DNA of 64,000 bases from Craspedostauros australis (lineage: Eukaryota > Bacillariophyta > Bacillariophyceae > Mastogloiales > Achnanthaceae): contig JAMXDE010000029.1 in assembly GCA_026770025.1 (NCBI GenBank), positions 372,001 to 436,000 on the forward strand, in the 5' to 3' direction. The stretch's first letter is position 1; every line of letters begins with the position of its first letter. Shown here piece after piece: positions 21,421 to 34,405 of this stretch. A program made the translations under genes and the position numbers. The notes under the pieces were generated by a model, which saw nothing but the letters and a program-made list of their open reading frames with translations, was not told the DNA's origin and searched no databases.

Positions 21421-23045
21421 TAGAGGACTTTCGCATTCCGCTCAGAGCACCCCAGACGACATGTCACACGACATGGACGCCAGAGTGACAGAAACTGCAC
21501 AGGACTGTTTGTTGACAGAATACTGCCTGGATTAAGTGTAGTCAAATCGCGTTCTCACCATCACTAGGGTATCAAATTCAGACACGTTGGCTTCGATTCA
21601 TCCTGGAGAACATCACATTTTGGTCATGAGTGTGTCGACACATCATCTGTTTCTTCTTTTGATGTTGCATGATGTGTGTCCTCCTTGCTTCACTTCATGC
21701 TAGACTCGCTGTTCCTTGAATTCTTCTGTGTTCATCAAACCTTTGCACACTTAGCTTTTCTACACGTTCGATCACTACTTGCCATCGTTGTCATGGTCAG
21801 ACATAATTGGAATACCGTTCCCGAGTGGCAGGCATTGCAAGAAGCCAGCGCTCGATTTGAGGCTGCTATCGCTCAACTTGCAGACATCGACGTCCAAGGT
21901 CTGGATTTCGCAGGCGTTGTGATTCTCGTTCAGCAATACAGCAACGTTGTCACATTGGGCTGTCACATGCTGCAAATGCAGCAACTCTACCTTGGTCCAT
22001 TGGGACCTCCTCCCATGTTTACCAACAGGAGCATTGTCATCGTGGAACTGGAGGACCGCGAAAGTGTTCGTCACTTTCATTCCTGTGCGCGTGATCTTCA
22101 ACGTCTGGCTGACCGTCTCTGGCCCAAGTTGCAGGCAGTGTCCGGCGAGGCAGATCCTACATGCATTCAAGTGCGGAATCGATACAAGGTATCATACGAA
22201 ATGGGATTGCTTGTGATGCTGTTCCATCTGGCACATGGCGGACAGCTGTTTAACATGGAACAAATATTCAGCATGGACAGTGTTTGCATCTCCAGTATTG
22301 CCTCCACTTCTACTCCTACTTCTATGCCATTGGCATGCCCTACCTAAGCGACATCAGTTTGTTTCATCCTCGATTTCCCAACTGCGAGCCGAACAACCAT
22401 CATCTCACCCACTGCTTGGTGGACAATGTGTTGGCTTATGTTGACAGCACGTTCTGGGAAACCTGTTGTCCCAAGGATAATCAAGAGGACCTCTACTCCG
22501 GCTATAAACGCGGTCATGGGTTGCACTATCAAGGCATTGTTGCACCAGATGGGTTGCTCATCCACTACTTTGGGCCAATTGCAGGTGCTTGCAGTGACAG
22601 GTACATGTTCCAGCAAAGCAAAATCAAGCAGCAATTGGAGGCTCTCATGCCATTGGATGAGAACAATCCTCCATACCGTCTCTACAGTGACCCAGTGTAT
22701 CCTACTACACCATACATTTTCAGTGCATACAAGCACACCGTTCCAGGATCCTCTGAGGTGCAGTGCAATGCGGACATGGTGTCAGGACACATCTGTGTTG
22801 AGTGGGCATTCAAGGAGGTTACAAAGAACTTCCCTTGGTTGGTATCCGCAGCGTCAACAAGACATTGCAGAATCCTCTCACTCATATTCATTTTGTTGCT
22901 GTGTTTCTTGTCAACATTCATTGCATCATGAATGGCAATCAGCAGTCTGCACAGTACCGATTGCACAAGCTGACATTCAAAGAATACATCAGTCTTATCC
23001 CATGAGCACACCAACAGTTCTTTGGAGAGATATTGATTGCATGTA
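21421..23045 (+). mobile_element. PIF/Harbinger-type transposon, right end not found
   Basis: The left terminal inverted repeat is at 21,421-21,443 (TAGAGGACTTTCGCATTCCG...). The subterminal region matches the neighbouring 602-bp element. The body encodes a DDE transposase-like protein broken by a frameshift. I found no matching right terminal repeat before 23.5 kb, so the element is truncated or its end has decayed. The right limit given is simply the end of coding-like sequence. Confidence 0.6.
21676..22931 (+). pseudogene. PIF/Harbinger DDE transposase (DDE_Tnp_4 type), frameshifted
   Basis: The first frame (21,676-22,347; the real start may be the ATG at 21,793, MVRHNWNTVPEW) runs to about 22,275. 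Family-like sequence then continues in a second frame up to 22,931. The switch falls near GACAGTGTTTGC. The second frame carries the likely acidic triad: the Asp in VDSTFWE, the Asp in LYSDPVYP and the Glu in VEWAFKEV. These follow the D-D-E pattern of Harbinger nucleases. A tiny unannotated intron is less likely than an indel, since no good splice pair is visible. Coding ends with NFPWLVSAAS and an unrelated tail, so the C-terminus may also be degraded. Confidence 0.7.
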
Positions 23046-23631
<586 letters not shown>

Positions 23632-23730
23632 CAAGCTGTGATCCTCGAAATTGTGTGTTTTCCTGTTCTGAAAGGAATCTGTTGCTGACACATGCTCAGG
23701 TATGTAACCACTAGGCCGGTGGCGCGTAGG
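23632..23730 (-). repeat. Possible tRNA-derived SINE with (CAA)n tail
   Basis: On the minus strand CGGCCTAGTGG fits the tRNA A-box pattern. It is followed by CCTGAGCATGTGTCAGC, which can form a short stem around a 7-nt loop as in an anticodon arm. A weak B-box-like AACAGATTCC comes next at tRNA-like spacing. The unit then leads into GATCACAGCTTGAAA and the long (CAA)n tract. The acceptor stem is absent, so this is not a functional tRNA. A chance match is possible. Confidence 0.25.
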
Positions 23731-23844
23731 AGTCATTGCACGAGGCCAGATGACTGTACCGGTCAACCACCAGACGGTCCAACCCGGATGATCCCAAAAC
23801 TCGTTGTTCGGGAAGCGACGACTTGTGAGAATTCTCCACTGTCA

Positions 23845-24491
23845 AACACCTCCACGAAAATGAGTGGCTGCATTGGGTCCCGTACACACCCTGAATCACG
23901 AACATCCATTTGTTGTTGTTGATCGGCTGAATCCATTTGCACATAATATGCATATTTATATATACTACCGCAGCTCCGTTATCCAATCAAATCAACACGA
24001 ATCTTCAGCAACCACCACACAGTTGCCCACCTGTACCAAAGGTCATACCAAGCCACCTCTCATCGCAGGGAGCCTGACCAGACGGATGCAGCATCGTGGA
24101 TGCGGCAGGTTCCCCACCTTCATACTCGTACGTGTATGTACTCCGGACGAAACCGCGAGCCGCAAGCCGCAATCCACAATCCGCGAGCCACTGACACCGC
24201 GCCATGCTGTGCCAACACAACGAATGCGAGCTACAACACACCCAACAGTGGCAGCTTGATATAGTGTAATACATCTCAATGCGCAGTATCTCAAGACGGT
24301 GATGTCGTCAATTGCTCAGGGCGATATTCCAGACTCTACGTGAAGATTCTACTGTTATATGCACGTGGTACTAGTATAGTACTAGTATTATTGTAATATT
24401 ATGTAAAATGGAATCAAGATCCTTTGGGAATTACGAGAGACGGGGAGAGCCCTGCGACAATCCAGGCATGTTCCTGCTCGCGCTCCTACTC
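23845..24491. other. 3' flank of SLC4 type A copy 2
   Basis: No gene was recognised. It includes an AT-rich stretch with ACTAGTATAGTACTAGT-type palindromes near 24,365-24,395. It is nearly identical to the flank after SLC4 type A copy 3 (50,248-50,894, reverse complement). Confidence 0.5.
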
Positions 24492-26623
24492 CTACTCATC
24501 AGCGCTGTCGCTGCTGCTGCTCTCCTCCATGGAGCTGAGGTGCTTCGATTCCTCGTACCTGCGAACGGACTGCTCCTTCGCTTCCGCCCATTGCTCGATG
24601 CTCTCGTCCTCGCCGTCCAACAACAGGAGCTCCCATCCCTCGAAGAAGTATGGGAGCAGGTAAAGGCGCGCCGGGATGCAAAGCAAAGTCATCAATGGGA
24701 AGATGATGGCGATCGCCTTCAAGTTCTGCACCAGGAACACCAAAGCGAAGAAGCCGATCTGAAGGATGGTGTACATGTGGATGCGCCTCTTCTCCATGTG
24801 CTCGGTGTAGCAGTTCTTGGCGTACTTGGATGGTTGCTGGAAGAAGAGGAGGAAGCGATTCCAGAACTGGATGTTGGGCAAGCTGGAGAGACCCATGAAG
24901 AGGAACACTCCGTACAGGACTGGCAGCGGGAGGAGCTTGAGGACGTTGAGGACCAGGAGAGACAGCCCGACCATGAGGTGGGAGAAGAACATGGTGAGGC
25001 GGGTCTCCTGTACCTCGAGGAAGTTGCCGTCACGGTCCTTGTCGGCCAGGGCATTCAGGTGGATGATGCATGGAACGGTGGTGGCCACCAGCCATGGCAG
25101 TCCCAGCAGGCCGTTGACGAAGTTGAAGAATCCATTGAGACACAGATCGTAGTTGTACGCTTCTCCGTGCTTCAAGTTGTGGCTCTTGTGGTTGATGAGA
25201 TGCCACGTGATGCCGTTGTCGAGGTAGCAAAGCACGAAGGCAAGGATGGCAGGAGCGGCCGCCATGATGGGAATCCAGTTCTTTCCGTTGAGGTCGCCAA
25301 AGTCAACCAACCATGATCGTGTTCCAGCGGCCTCGGCCTGACCTTCGCAGTCATCTGGGAAGAAAGTGTTGCAGGAGGAATCGCAGCAAGCGAAAGTCGG
25401 TTCGATTTCATCTGGGACGCTGAGCGACTCGGTTTCGACGTGTTCGAAGATGAGCTCCCTGACGAGAGTCCACACGACGACCGACAGCGTGACGGAGAAA
25501 TCATGGATGGACGTGCGGATGCCGTCGTTGCAGAAGAATGGAGAATGACGGAATCCACGGAAGAAGAAGATCAAGGAGGTGGTTCCAAGTCCGAGGATCA
25601 CGCTCAGGAATCCAGTGGAGATGTAGCTGTAGTCTGGATCCTCCTCTTCGAGCTCTGTGTGCGATTCGTGGTCAGGGTTCATGTAGTGGAGAATGCCGAC
25701 GTCGCTGAATGGATCGCCGATGGCGTCCATCACGAAGATGCTGACGATGAGGAGAGCGAAGATCTCGTCGGTGAAGCGGGTGGCCAATCGCACGTATCGG
25801 GTGAGGTCGAAGAAGCCGGCGATGAGGGTGTAGGCGAAGAGCCACACGCTGACCCACGCGTTGAAGGTGAGGAAGGGAACATCGAGGGACTTTGACATGT
25901 TGTAGATGACGGTGGAGAATGCGAGGACCGGACCGGTGGATCCGACGATGCAGGTGGGCATTCCGCCGATGAGACTGTAGACGACACCGACCCAGGCTGT
26001 GGCGATGATGGTCTCGATGGCGCCGATGTTGTTTTCGGTTGCCTTTCCGTAGACAGCTCCGAAGGTGAGAGTGGGAGCGATGACGGAGATGAAGACGAGG
26101 AAGGTGACAGCGATGGTCTTCTGGTTGAAGTTGGTCATTTCCTGTTGAATGCATGGTTAATGCATGGGTGGTAGATGGTCGGTTGGTGGTGATTGCGGTG
26201 CAATGGGGTATTTGGGTGATGAGCGATATAAGATGATGAAGACGAAGATGAAGGTGGTGGAAGCTGGTGAGTGAGGATGCGTACGAATGCGTGCGAATGC
26301 ATGGTGGGCGAGTGACAGCAGAGCCATTGTATACATGCGATGTGTTGTGTGCAACACGAGAGCACATATGAGACTAACATGTGTTTGTAATCGCACACTA
26401 CTCTCTGGTACCAGTATGCATCAGGACGTACCTCCACCCAGTGGGTTCCGACGGTGCGCTTGATGTCGTTGACGATGCCACGTCCCCACATCTGCGGTTC
26501 ATCCATCGTGACCTTGCCTGCACCTTCGATGAGCTCGGCGTTGGAAGGGAGGCGCAGCATGTTGTCGACCTTCTTTGGTCCGTCATTGCCGTCGCCGTTG
26601 TTGTTTTTGATATCCTTGCTCAT
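24492..26623 (-). CDS. SLC4-family bicarbonate transporter, type A, copy 2
   Basis: Exon 1 is 26623-26432 and exon 2 is 26141-24492, with a 290-nt intron of the same splice sequences and phase as copy 1. Total 613 residues. Exon 1 matches copy 1. In exon 2, LVQNLKAIA replaces LVQNVKAIA, and the tail after SSMEESS is short (SSDSADE) in place of the longer DHDGGDS-type tail of copy 1. The protein equals copy 3 apart from one exon 1 residue (Asn for Ser in the NNNGDGNDG segment). All SLC4 landmarks are intact, so it should be functional. Confidence 0.93.
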
Positions 26624-28533
26624 GTTGACTTTGCGGTGGTGTCTGTGTTTCTTTCGATGTTGTTGCTGTTGTTGTTGCTGCTGCTGTTGTTTGGTTTGGT
26701 TCGAAAACGAAATTGTGAGATCAATTGGGTCTCTTCGGAGTTTGGTTCCGCTGACCGTGCCGCTTGTATTAGTACATGCTGGGAATGCCGCCACTAATAA
26801 TACAAGTACCAACCCGTGCTTGTGGTCCTTGCCTGTTCATGAATTCATGATCCAGAATGGCTGATGGGATGATGATGATGATGATGATGGTGATGATGAC
26901 GACAGCACTGATGGCATGATGCGAGTACTGTCATCATCAGCATTAGTGTCAACATACGTATCTGTACCATCTCAAGTGCAACCGTAATTCCAGGAAACTT
27001 AATCCGCTTTGGCGACTGCGACAGATATGGAGGATGCGAATCCATGAAGATCAGCACGATTGTGCCTGTCTTGGATGACAACATGCTGCATCGACATCAA
27101 GATAGTGACGTAAGCGCGACGAACGAGGAACGCGGAATGCGGAGCACTCGTGCATGAGGGCAGTGGAGATGAGATGAGAAAGGGATGAGAAAAGGAGAGG
27201 GAAGGAAAGAGGAGCAAGAAGAGTGGAGAGAAGCGAAGGGTGGAATGACACCAAACGAGTAAGTACCGGTACGGTACCGTACGGTAAGGCAAGGTGGGGC
27301 GTTCTTCATATCTTCGGTTACTATGTCAGAGCATCAACCACCAACACATTGCCATTGCGAGTAGGTACTCGCATGTGGTCTGTCTCCACATCGGCACCAA
27401 GGGAGAGAAACAACCTGAGCAAGCCACATGACCTGCATGAGCAAGTATCTTCCTTTGAAACAAACAAATCCAGAAGCTGGAGGTCACAAGTTTGAATTCA
27501 GTGATGAAGTGACGAAGCGACGGAGTGGCGAGGGAACAATCGAAATTCAATGCCACGTGTCCCAGAGTCTCCATGTCTGCATGACAGTGCGAGACAGCGT
27601 TGACATCTTCAACATCCTCCACAAGGTGGATCGGCTGAACAAATAGTCTCTTGTCCGGGATCTCTTTTTGTGGTCGCTCTTGAGATGTGTTGGTGTGTTG
27701 GTGTGTCGCGAGCGTGCTGTTCACAGACACGACACGGAAGGTTCCTGTTGTTGGAGTTTCTGTTTCGGAAGTGAAAATGTGAGGAGGTGAGAGCGATGAC
27801 GTCACAGATAACGCCACGGATGGTGTGACGTGACCGAGGGAGGCTTCTCGTTCTTTCCGCTTCTCTTCTCACATTTCTTCTTCCGTTTCCATCGTCTGTT
27901 TGTGCTTTGCGCTTTGCACTTTGCACCTCCGGTGATCATGTCAGATGGGCTCTGTACCAGTAGTAGAATGGTATGATTGTGTACTAGGTAGAATATTCTA
28001 TTCTATTAGTATGTTATTACTCTACTCGCGAGATATATGATCGTACCTCCTTCTCGTACCATCGAGCGCAATCCATGAAGTCATCTCTTGTCTGTCCTGT
28101 GGAGGGGAAGATTTGGTCACCATCATCACCATCACCATCACTTCCGCCTCGTCATTCCGCTGCAACAATGAAGATGAAGTACGTATTCTGCTCACTCACA
28201 CTCAGGCATTCCAAAAGCAGGTTCGGGCATGTCGAATCCACGACAACATCGAAGTGTTCAACACTGTGCTCTAACCAAAGACATGCTACGCACGTGCGGA
28301 GATGTTTGATCGTTCTTCATTCTATGTATTCACTATCACTATCGCTCTCTCCCTCTCTCTCTCGAGTTTTATATATGTACAATCATGAGCATGCACGGTG
28401 TATCTTTCGTTCTTTCGCTCTTCACATTGATGTATGGTCTGCACGCATGCTGCTTGATGCCGGTGCGCGCAAGCTGGAAAATTGATTGATGTCGATTGCG
28501 GACCGGAGTGTCCACAGCTTCGGCATAAAGAGC
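26624..28533. other. A-B spacer, unit 2
   Basis: The same 1.9 kb as 15,750-17,659, apparently without base changes over most of its length. It holds the promoter of type A copy 2 and the 3' flank of type B copy 2. Confidence 0.5.
27797..27804. promoter_or_regulatory. CRE-type palindrome upstream of SLC4 type A copy 2
   Basis: Perfect TGACGTCA 1.17 kb upstream of the start codon, the counterpart of 16,923-16,930. Confidence 0.55.
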
Positions 28534-30675
28534 TTATGCGTGCTGCTCATCGACACCGTCACCGCTCGCGGAGTCGCTCTCCTCCATCATGCTCATTCTC
28601 TTCGACTCTTCGTACATGAACACGCTCTGCTCCTTGGCTTGCAGCCACTCTTCGATTGGCTCGTCCTCTCCGTCCAACAGCAGGAGCTCCCAGTCTTCGA
28701 AGAAGCGGGGCAGCACGAAGAGACGTCCTGGGATGCACAGCATCGTCATCATGGGGAACACGATGGCAACCGCCTTCACGTTCTGGACGGTGAAGACCAG
28801 CGAGAAGAACAGGATCTGAAGGATGGTGTACATGTGGATGCGACCCTTCTCCATGTGCTCGGTGTAGATCGTCTTGGGGTACTTGGATGGTTGCTGGAAG
28901 AAGAGGAGGAAGCGGTTCCAGAACTGGATACCGTTGAGACTGGAGAGACCCATGAAGAGGAACACTCCGTACAGGACTGGCAGAGGAAGGAGCTTGAGGA
29001 CGTTGAGCACCAGGATGGACAGACCGACCATCAAGTGGGAGAAGAAGAGAGTCAATCGGGTCTCCTGCACCTCGAGGAAGTTGCCGTCACGGTCCTTCTC
29101 GGCCAATGCGTTGAGATGGATGATACATGGGACGGTGGTGGCGACCAACCATGGGAGGCCGAAGGCACCGTTGACGAAATTGAAGAATCCATTGAGACAC
29201 AGATCGTAGTTGTACGCTTCACCGTGCTTCAGGTTGTGACTCTTGTGCTGGATCAAGTGCCATGTGATGCCGTTGTCGAGGTAGCAGAGAAGGAAGGCGA
29301 GGATGGCAGGACCAGCAGCTGCGAAGATCACCCAAGTCTTTCCGTTCAAATCACCGAAGTCGACCAACCAGGATCGTGTTCCGGCGGCCTCAGCCTGATC
29401 TTCGCAGTCATCTGGGAAGAAGGTACGGCACGAAGAATCGCAGCATGCGAAGGTTGGCTCGAATTCATCTGGGACGCTCAATGATTCTGTCTCGACGTGA
29501 TCGAAGATGACCTGCTTGACGAGGGTCCACACGACGACCGACAGTGTGACGGAGAAATCATGGATGGATGTGCGGGTGCCATCGTTGCAGAAGAATGGAG
29601 AATGACGGAATCCACGGAAGAAGAAGATCAGCGAGGTGGTTCCAAGTCCGAGGATCACACTCAGGAATCCCGAGGAGATGTAGGCGTAGTTTGGATCTTC
29701 CTCCTCGAGTTCCGTGTGAGAAGCATGATCTGGGTTCATGTAATGAAGAAGTCCGACGTCGCTGAATGGATCGCCGATGGCGTCCATCACGAAGATGCTG
29801 ACGATGAGGAGAGCGAAGATCTCGTCGGTGAAGCGGGTGGCGAGCTTGACGTATCTGGTGAGATCGAAGAATCCGGCAATGAGGGTATAGGCGAAGAGCC
29901 ACACGCTGACCCATGCGTTGAAGGTGAGGAAAGGAACATCGAGGTTCTTGGAGAGGTTGTACACGACGGTGGAGAATGCGAGGACCGGACCGGTGGATCC
30001 GATGACGCAGATTGGCATTCCGCCGATGAGACTGTAGACGACACCAACCCAGGCGGTTGCCATGATGGTCTCGATGGCACCAATCTGGTTGTCGGTTGCC
30101 TTTCCGTAGACAGCTCCGAAGGTGAGGGTTGGGGAGATGACGGAGATGAAGACGAGGAAGGTGACAGCGATGGTCTTCTGGTTGAAGTTGGTCATTTCCT
30201 GTTGAATTCATGGTGAATGGTGGATGGTGGGTAGTTGATTGATGTTGGTTGATTGGTTGATAGTTGGTGGTCAAAGTGGGGTGGATGAGTGTGAGAAGAA
30301 GCGAGCGTTGGCGGTGATGGTGATGGTGGTAGACATGGCAGCGCTGATGATCAAGAGATGCCAATGAGCGCATGCCAATGAGCATCATAGATTCATAGTG
30401 CGGTGCGGTGCAGTACAGTACAGTACCAATACATTGCAGTATCTGCTCGGTTCTACTCCATTCTACGTTGCTGTGTTCGAACGTACCTCTACCCAGTGGG
30501 TTCCGACGGTCCTCTTGATGTCATTGATGATGCCGCGTCCCCACATCTGTGGTTCCTCGTGATGGCCTTGGCTCACTCCGGCCATGAGCTCGGCGTTGGA
30601 TGGCATCGACTTGAGACTGCGAGACGTCATGTTCGTCACTGTCTTGTTGAGTTCTTTCTCGCCTTGGTCGGTCAT
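28534..30675 (-). CDS. SLC4-family bicarbonate transporter, type B, copy 2
   Basis: Exon 1 is 30675-30487 and exon 2 is 30198-28534, 617 residues, protein identical to copies 1 and 3 by eye. The 288-nt intron is 15 nt shorter than in copy 1, mostly because the CAGTA run is contracted to about three units (30,411-30,425). Splice sites and phase are unchanged. The leader carries the longest form of the 9-bp minisatellite. Confidence 0.93.
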
Positions 30676-30699
30676 GATGTGGTGCTTGTCTCTTGTTGT

Positions 30700-30734
<35 letters not shown>

Positions 30735-31345
30735 GGATGGCGGTGATTGTCGCGTTTCTTGTTTGGTTTTGTCAAGACGGAGAGCGATGTGGCTTTCGGT
30801 GGTTGCTGGTTTCCGTTGTTTCCGTTGTTACCGTTGTTACCGTTGTTACCGTTGTTACCGTTGTTACCGTTGTTACCGTTGTTGCGTTTCTGATTTTATG
30901 AGGAGAGGATGTGGAGGAAAAGGACGAAGATGAGGACAGAGAGGAAGAAAGGACGAGGGAGAGGTTCTGATCTCGCGGTCGCCAGTGCTGCTGCTGCTGC
31001 TGTCGTTGCTGGTATTGTTGGTATTGTTGGTATTGTTGTTGTTGTTGTCCGAAGCAGTACTCACAATCGCACCACACTCTCCTCGTGAATGGTATGTATA
31101 CTCGTCTGTGTGTGTTTTGGTGTGTTGATTTGGTTGTTGGATTTTCCAGGTTTCCGTGTTTTCCACGATTTTGTGTTGTGGTGTGTTGTGTGTCGTTGTC
31201 ATCGTGTTCTGCGAAGTCTTGTTTGAAGCCGTGACGTCAGGCATCCCCACGTAGTTCCGTTGTGTTGAGTGCCAGATGGTGTGACGATGCAGATAGAGAA
31301 TGATGTGACAGGGTTGAACTTCCGAAATGAGATAACCGGTACTCA
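30676..31345. promoter_or_regulatory. 5' leader and promoter region of SLC4 type B copy 2
   Basis: Carries the CAA/CAG leader, the 9-bp CCGTTGTTA minisatellite (about 30,817-30,889, expanded) and a perfect TGACGTCA at 31,232-31,239, 557 bp from the start. Compared with copy 1, about 37 bp are missing between two GTG-containing points near 31,277. Homology stops at 31,345. Confidence 0.55.
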
Positions 31346-33364
31346 AGATGTCATGTTGCATCTCCAATCCAATGTTCGCACAGCCAGACGACGCGAGGTG
31401 GTTTCTCGGATAGGTGAAGTATCAAAAGGTTGTGTCCGTGTCCTGTTGTCTCCATTGGATGAACGCAGAGGCGATTGATGTGCTCTGGCGGCGATGTGTC
31501 AGCACAACAGCACCAATAGTTGGGCTGATGTCACCTTCGAATACGAACCTATCGTCATTCCACCATCTGTCACACAACGAAACGTCTGATGTTCCTGTTA
31601 CACTCGGACGAGGATGATGAAAGGACGTGGCGTTCGTCATGACGTGCGCGGCCGAGGATCTGATCAGATTGGCCAGGACGATACAGAACGAACACCTGCA
31701 GAACTTCGGCATCAAGACATGATCTGAGATCTCCACCAACATCAACATTCGCACTTGCGTCGACTTCCACATTCGTACGAGTATCCCATCCCAACGAACG
31801 AGGCTGACGAAGCGGGAACGATGGAAAAGATCTTCCATTCATCCATGCAAGTGGCACCGCTTTTCCGTCTCCAGCAGACGTTTTAATTCTTGACCGGCGC
31901 TGCGGGCGAAGTCCTGGGCATTCCATGCTCATCATCACATGGCGAGAGAAACGTGGCGTTTTGCGAGTGGAGTGTGGACAGCGAAGCGTCTTTGGCCTCT
32001 TCAGTCTTGACAACGCACCTACTCCGCACAGGAATGTCTACCATGCTCCTACGCATCAGTACCAAGGTTTGAAGGGGTGTCGACAATAGAGTCGAGCAGT
32101 AGCTGTATCTGGCTGATCTTTTGTTGATCTCTTCTCTCTTGCCTCTCTGCGATGGAGAGAGAATACGCAATGGCAAAGACGAGTGGAAATGGGCAAGAGG
32201 AACAACCAAGACAGGAGATCTCGTTTGCTGCGACGAAGGATGGTTGTGGAAGGGATTTCTCCAACCACCCAGTATCTTTTCAGTCGTGCATATACAAACC
32301 CAACGCGATGTGGTGGCGGAGTCGAGTCTCTGTTCGTGTCATGGGAGGAGCACAGCCAAAGCGCGCAAGGCCCAACGATTGCGCCCCATGTATCTGTTTT
32401 TCTCTTCTTGCGATGGTGTTTTCTGTGCCAATCGGGAACTTGTTGATTCAGCATTTGCCATAGGGGGGCGCTGCGTCGAAGCATGGTGGGGTGTGCTTGA
32501 TGAAGCCGACGCCACTGAGCGTGATACGAGCTGTTGAGCCCAGTAACCAGAGGCCAGCGCCACATGCAGCAGTCTGTCGTGACCGAATCGACGGCGGACT
32601 CTGGTAGAGTACTGCGCAATATGGTATAATAGGTCGTCCTCTGTTTTGTTGCTTTGTTCGCTGTCTTGTGCTGCTTCGCCGTCCACCCCAAGCTGCCAAC
32701 TCCGTATTCAGTTTGAAGAGTATTTTTGCATCGGACGGCAAAATCGCAGCACATGTTTGAGATTGCGCCGCGAAGGGAGAGCACCGAAAGATGATGCTAC
32801 AAGTATGATTTGAATGATATGCATTACATGTATCGATTTAGTGTGGTGGTGTGTTGCGCCGTCGCCTTCGGATGCGTGTAAAAATGCCAAATGCCGCAAA
32901 CATCATTCACGTCCATGATTGATTTGCGCATCTGAATTGCATCCGCACTGCTGTCGCATTTGGCAGACATGGAATAATGATTCCATAACTTTACCTACGA
33001 TGCGCGTTGCTGGGGCGGCTGTCGTCGTCATCGTCGTTGCTGTGATCATCTTCATCCATGTGATCCGACCATGCTCGATTTTTGTTTTGTTCTTTGTTTT
33101 CGATTTGGTAAATTCCGACTTCTGATTTTTGCTGTTTCTTCTTCTTTACACTCATAGCTCGTACATACCCGAGGTACTCCTACTTACTTCCACAAAATCC
33201 GCTTCATCTTTCCTCGTAATTAGAATCAGGCAATGTGCGTGGCATGCGCGACGGGAGGCGTCCCTCCAGGCAGCCGCACGGCTGCTCGTGCTGTTTGGCT
33301 TCATCCGTGTCGTCATTGTTGAATGTGTTGTGCCACGTCGCGTTGTGAGCACGCCGTAATTTTT
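31346..33364. other. Unassigned region between the repeat arm and the NmrA-like gene
   Basis: 2.0 kb with no convincing gene on either strand. The longest open frame (minus, 32,056-32,784) has no recognisable family features and an odd composition. A 12-bp palindrome ATCTGATCAGAT sits near 31,656. Confidence 0.5.
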
Positions 33365-34405
33365 CTAAGGGAAGACGAGGCCTGGGCGCATGCCCTCCTT
33401 GTTGTTGAGGTAGTCAACGAAGGTTTCTGGCTTCTTCCCAGTGATGTTCTCAAAGTCCTTGGTGTATCCCATGGGGCTCTCGTCGATGCCGGATGCCTTC
33501 ATCTTCTCCCAGGCGGCGGCATCACGGAGTTGCCACTGTGGGAGGCCGCGCTTCGCGACGTGTTCCTTGTAGTCGTGGAATCCGAGCTCGATGTGCTCAA
33601 TTTCCTTGCCGTAGCACTGGCTGAGGATCTTGACCACCTGCGAGTCCTTGATGGGGCGTGGGCCGGTGATGTTGTAGATCTGGTTGCGGTGCGGCTTCAT
33701 GTTGAGAAGCACGACCACGGCAGCCTCGGCGACGTCGTTGGGGCTGACGTAGTTGATGCCCATGCCGTAGGAAGCCGTGACGAACTTTTGCTTCTCGCGG
33801 AGCAGGTCTCCTTGGATCAGCAGGGGCGTTGCCATGTAGTGGGAGCAGCAAAGGATGGTGTGCGACATGCGGCTGTTGCTCTTGGTCTGCTCGAGAAGAT
33901 CGTCGCAGGTTCCGTGGAAGGCGACGAAGGGGACGTTCTCGCGGTACTGGCGAGCGATCTCGGCCACGCCCTTGAAGTTGTGCTTGGATCGGAGGAAGGA
34001 GACCTTGACGAAGTGCTCCACCTTGGCGTCCTTGCAGCAGCGGATGAAGGCTGGGAACATGTCGGACCAGTTCTGGATGTGCGGAATGCTGCAGAAGACT
34101 GTCTTGACTCCCTTCACGGCCTCTGCGAATCCGCGGTCATCGGACCAGTCGAAATCCACGAAGCTGGCGCCCAAGGCTGTGAGCTTCTCGATGATCTTTT
34201 CGACGTAGCCGCTCTCAAGGCCCTGACGTCCTCCCTTCCAGATGCCCACGCGGACGTCCTTGTGGCCAGCTTCCAACAGTCGCACGGCCACGCGATATCC
34301 GATCAATCCTGAGCCGTTGGTCACCAGAACGGTTCCCACGGAAGGGTCGAACGTGAACTTTCCAAGTCCAGGAATGACATCGGCGAGGTTCTTCAAGATT
34401 GGCAT
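33365..34405 (-). CDS. NmrA-like / atypical short-chain NAD(P)-binding protein
   Basis: A single-exon 346-residue protein starting MPILKNLADVIPG. The dinucleotide-binding loop is VTNGSGLIGYRVAVRLLEAG (residues about 28-47), a variant of the GxxGxxG signature. Later segments fit an extended Rossmann fold of the NmrA type: VKTVFCSIPHIQNW, VEHFVKVSFLRS, and SPNDVAEAAVVVLL followed by the NITGPRPIKDSQVV region. The Tyr-x3-Lys catalytic pair of classical dehydrogenases is not evident, as is usual for NmrA-like redox sensors and some reductases. It is divergent from the SLC4 gene at 35,606 and shares a 1.2 kb upstream region with three TGACGTCA sites. The substrate is unknown. Confidence 0.8.
   Translation of the reverse strand: MPILKNLADVIPGLGKFTFDPSVGTVLVTNGSGLIGYRVAVRLLEAGHKDVRVGIWKGGRQGLESGYVEKIIEKLTALGASFVDFDWSDDRGFAEAVKGVKTVFCSIPHIQNWSDMFPAFIRCCKDAKVEHFVKVSFLRSKHNFKGVAEIARQYRENVPFVAFHGTCDDLLEQTKSNSRMSHTILCCSHYMATPLLIQGDLLREKQKFVTASYGMGINYVSPNDVAEAAVVVLLNMKPHRNQIYNITGPRPIKDSQVVKILSQCYGKEIEHIELGFHDYKEHVAKRGLPQWQLRDAAAWEKMKASGIDESPMGYTKDFENITGKKPETFVDYLNNKEGMRPGLVFP

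Larger units (their letters stand above)
23845..31345. repeat. Left arm of a ~7.5 kb inverted repeat (includes A-B unit 2)
   Basis: Matches 43,365-50,894 in reverse complement. The left boundary falls at AACACCTCC (23,845) and the right at GGTACTCA (31,338-31,345). Positions 24,515-31,345 are also the direct repeat of unit 1. The 23,845-24,514 flank is shared only with the inverted arm. Confidence 0.9.

Noticed and set aside
23700-23730. A functional tRNA gene at the SINE-like sequence
   Set aside because: No acceptor stem, a poor B box and a wrong base before the anticodon position.
24408-25316. Long plus-strand open frame (302 codons) opposite SLC4 type A copy 2; similar frames lie opposite the other SLC4 genes (for example 17,612-18,610 and 40,882-42,060)
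   Set aside because: They are antisense to intact transporter exons, rich in Glu/Val/His from reverse-complemented biased codons, and recur wherever the same gene is copied. They are shadows, not genes.
31422-32784. Several 100-240-codon frames between the repeat arm and the NmrA-like gene
   Set aside because: They overlap on both strands and show no domain, signal or splice support.
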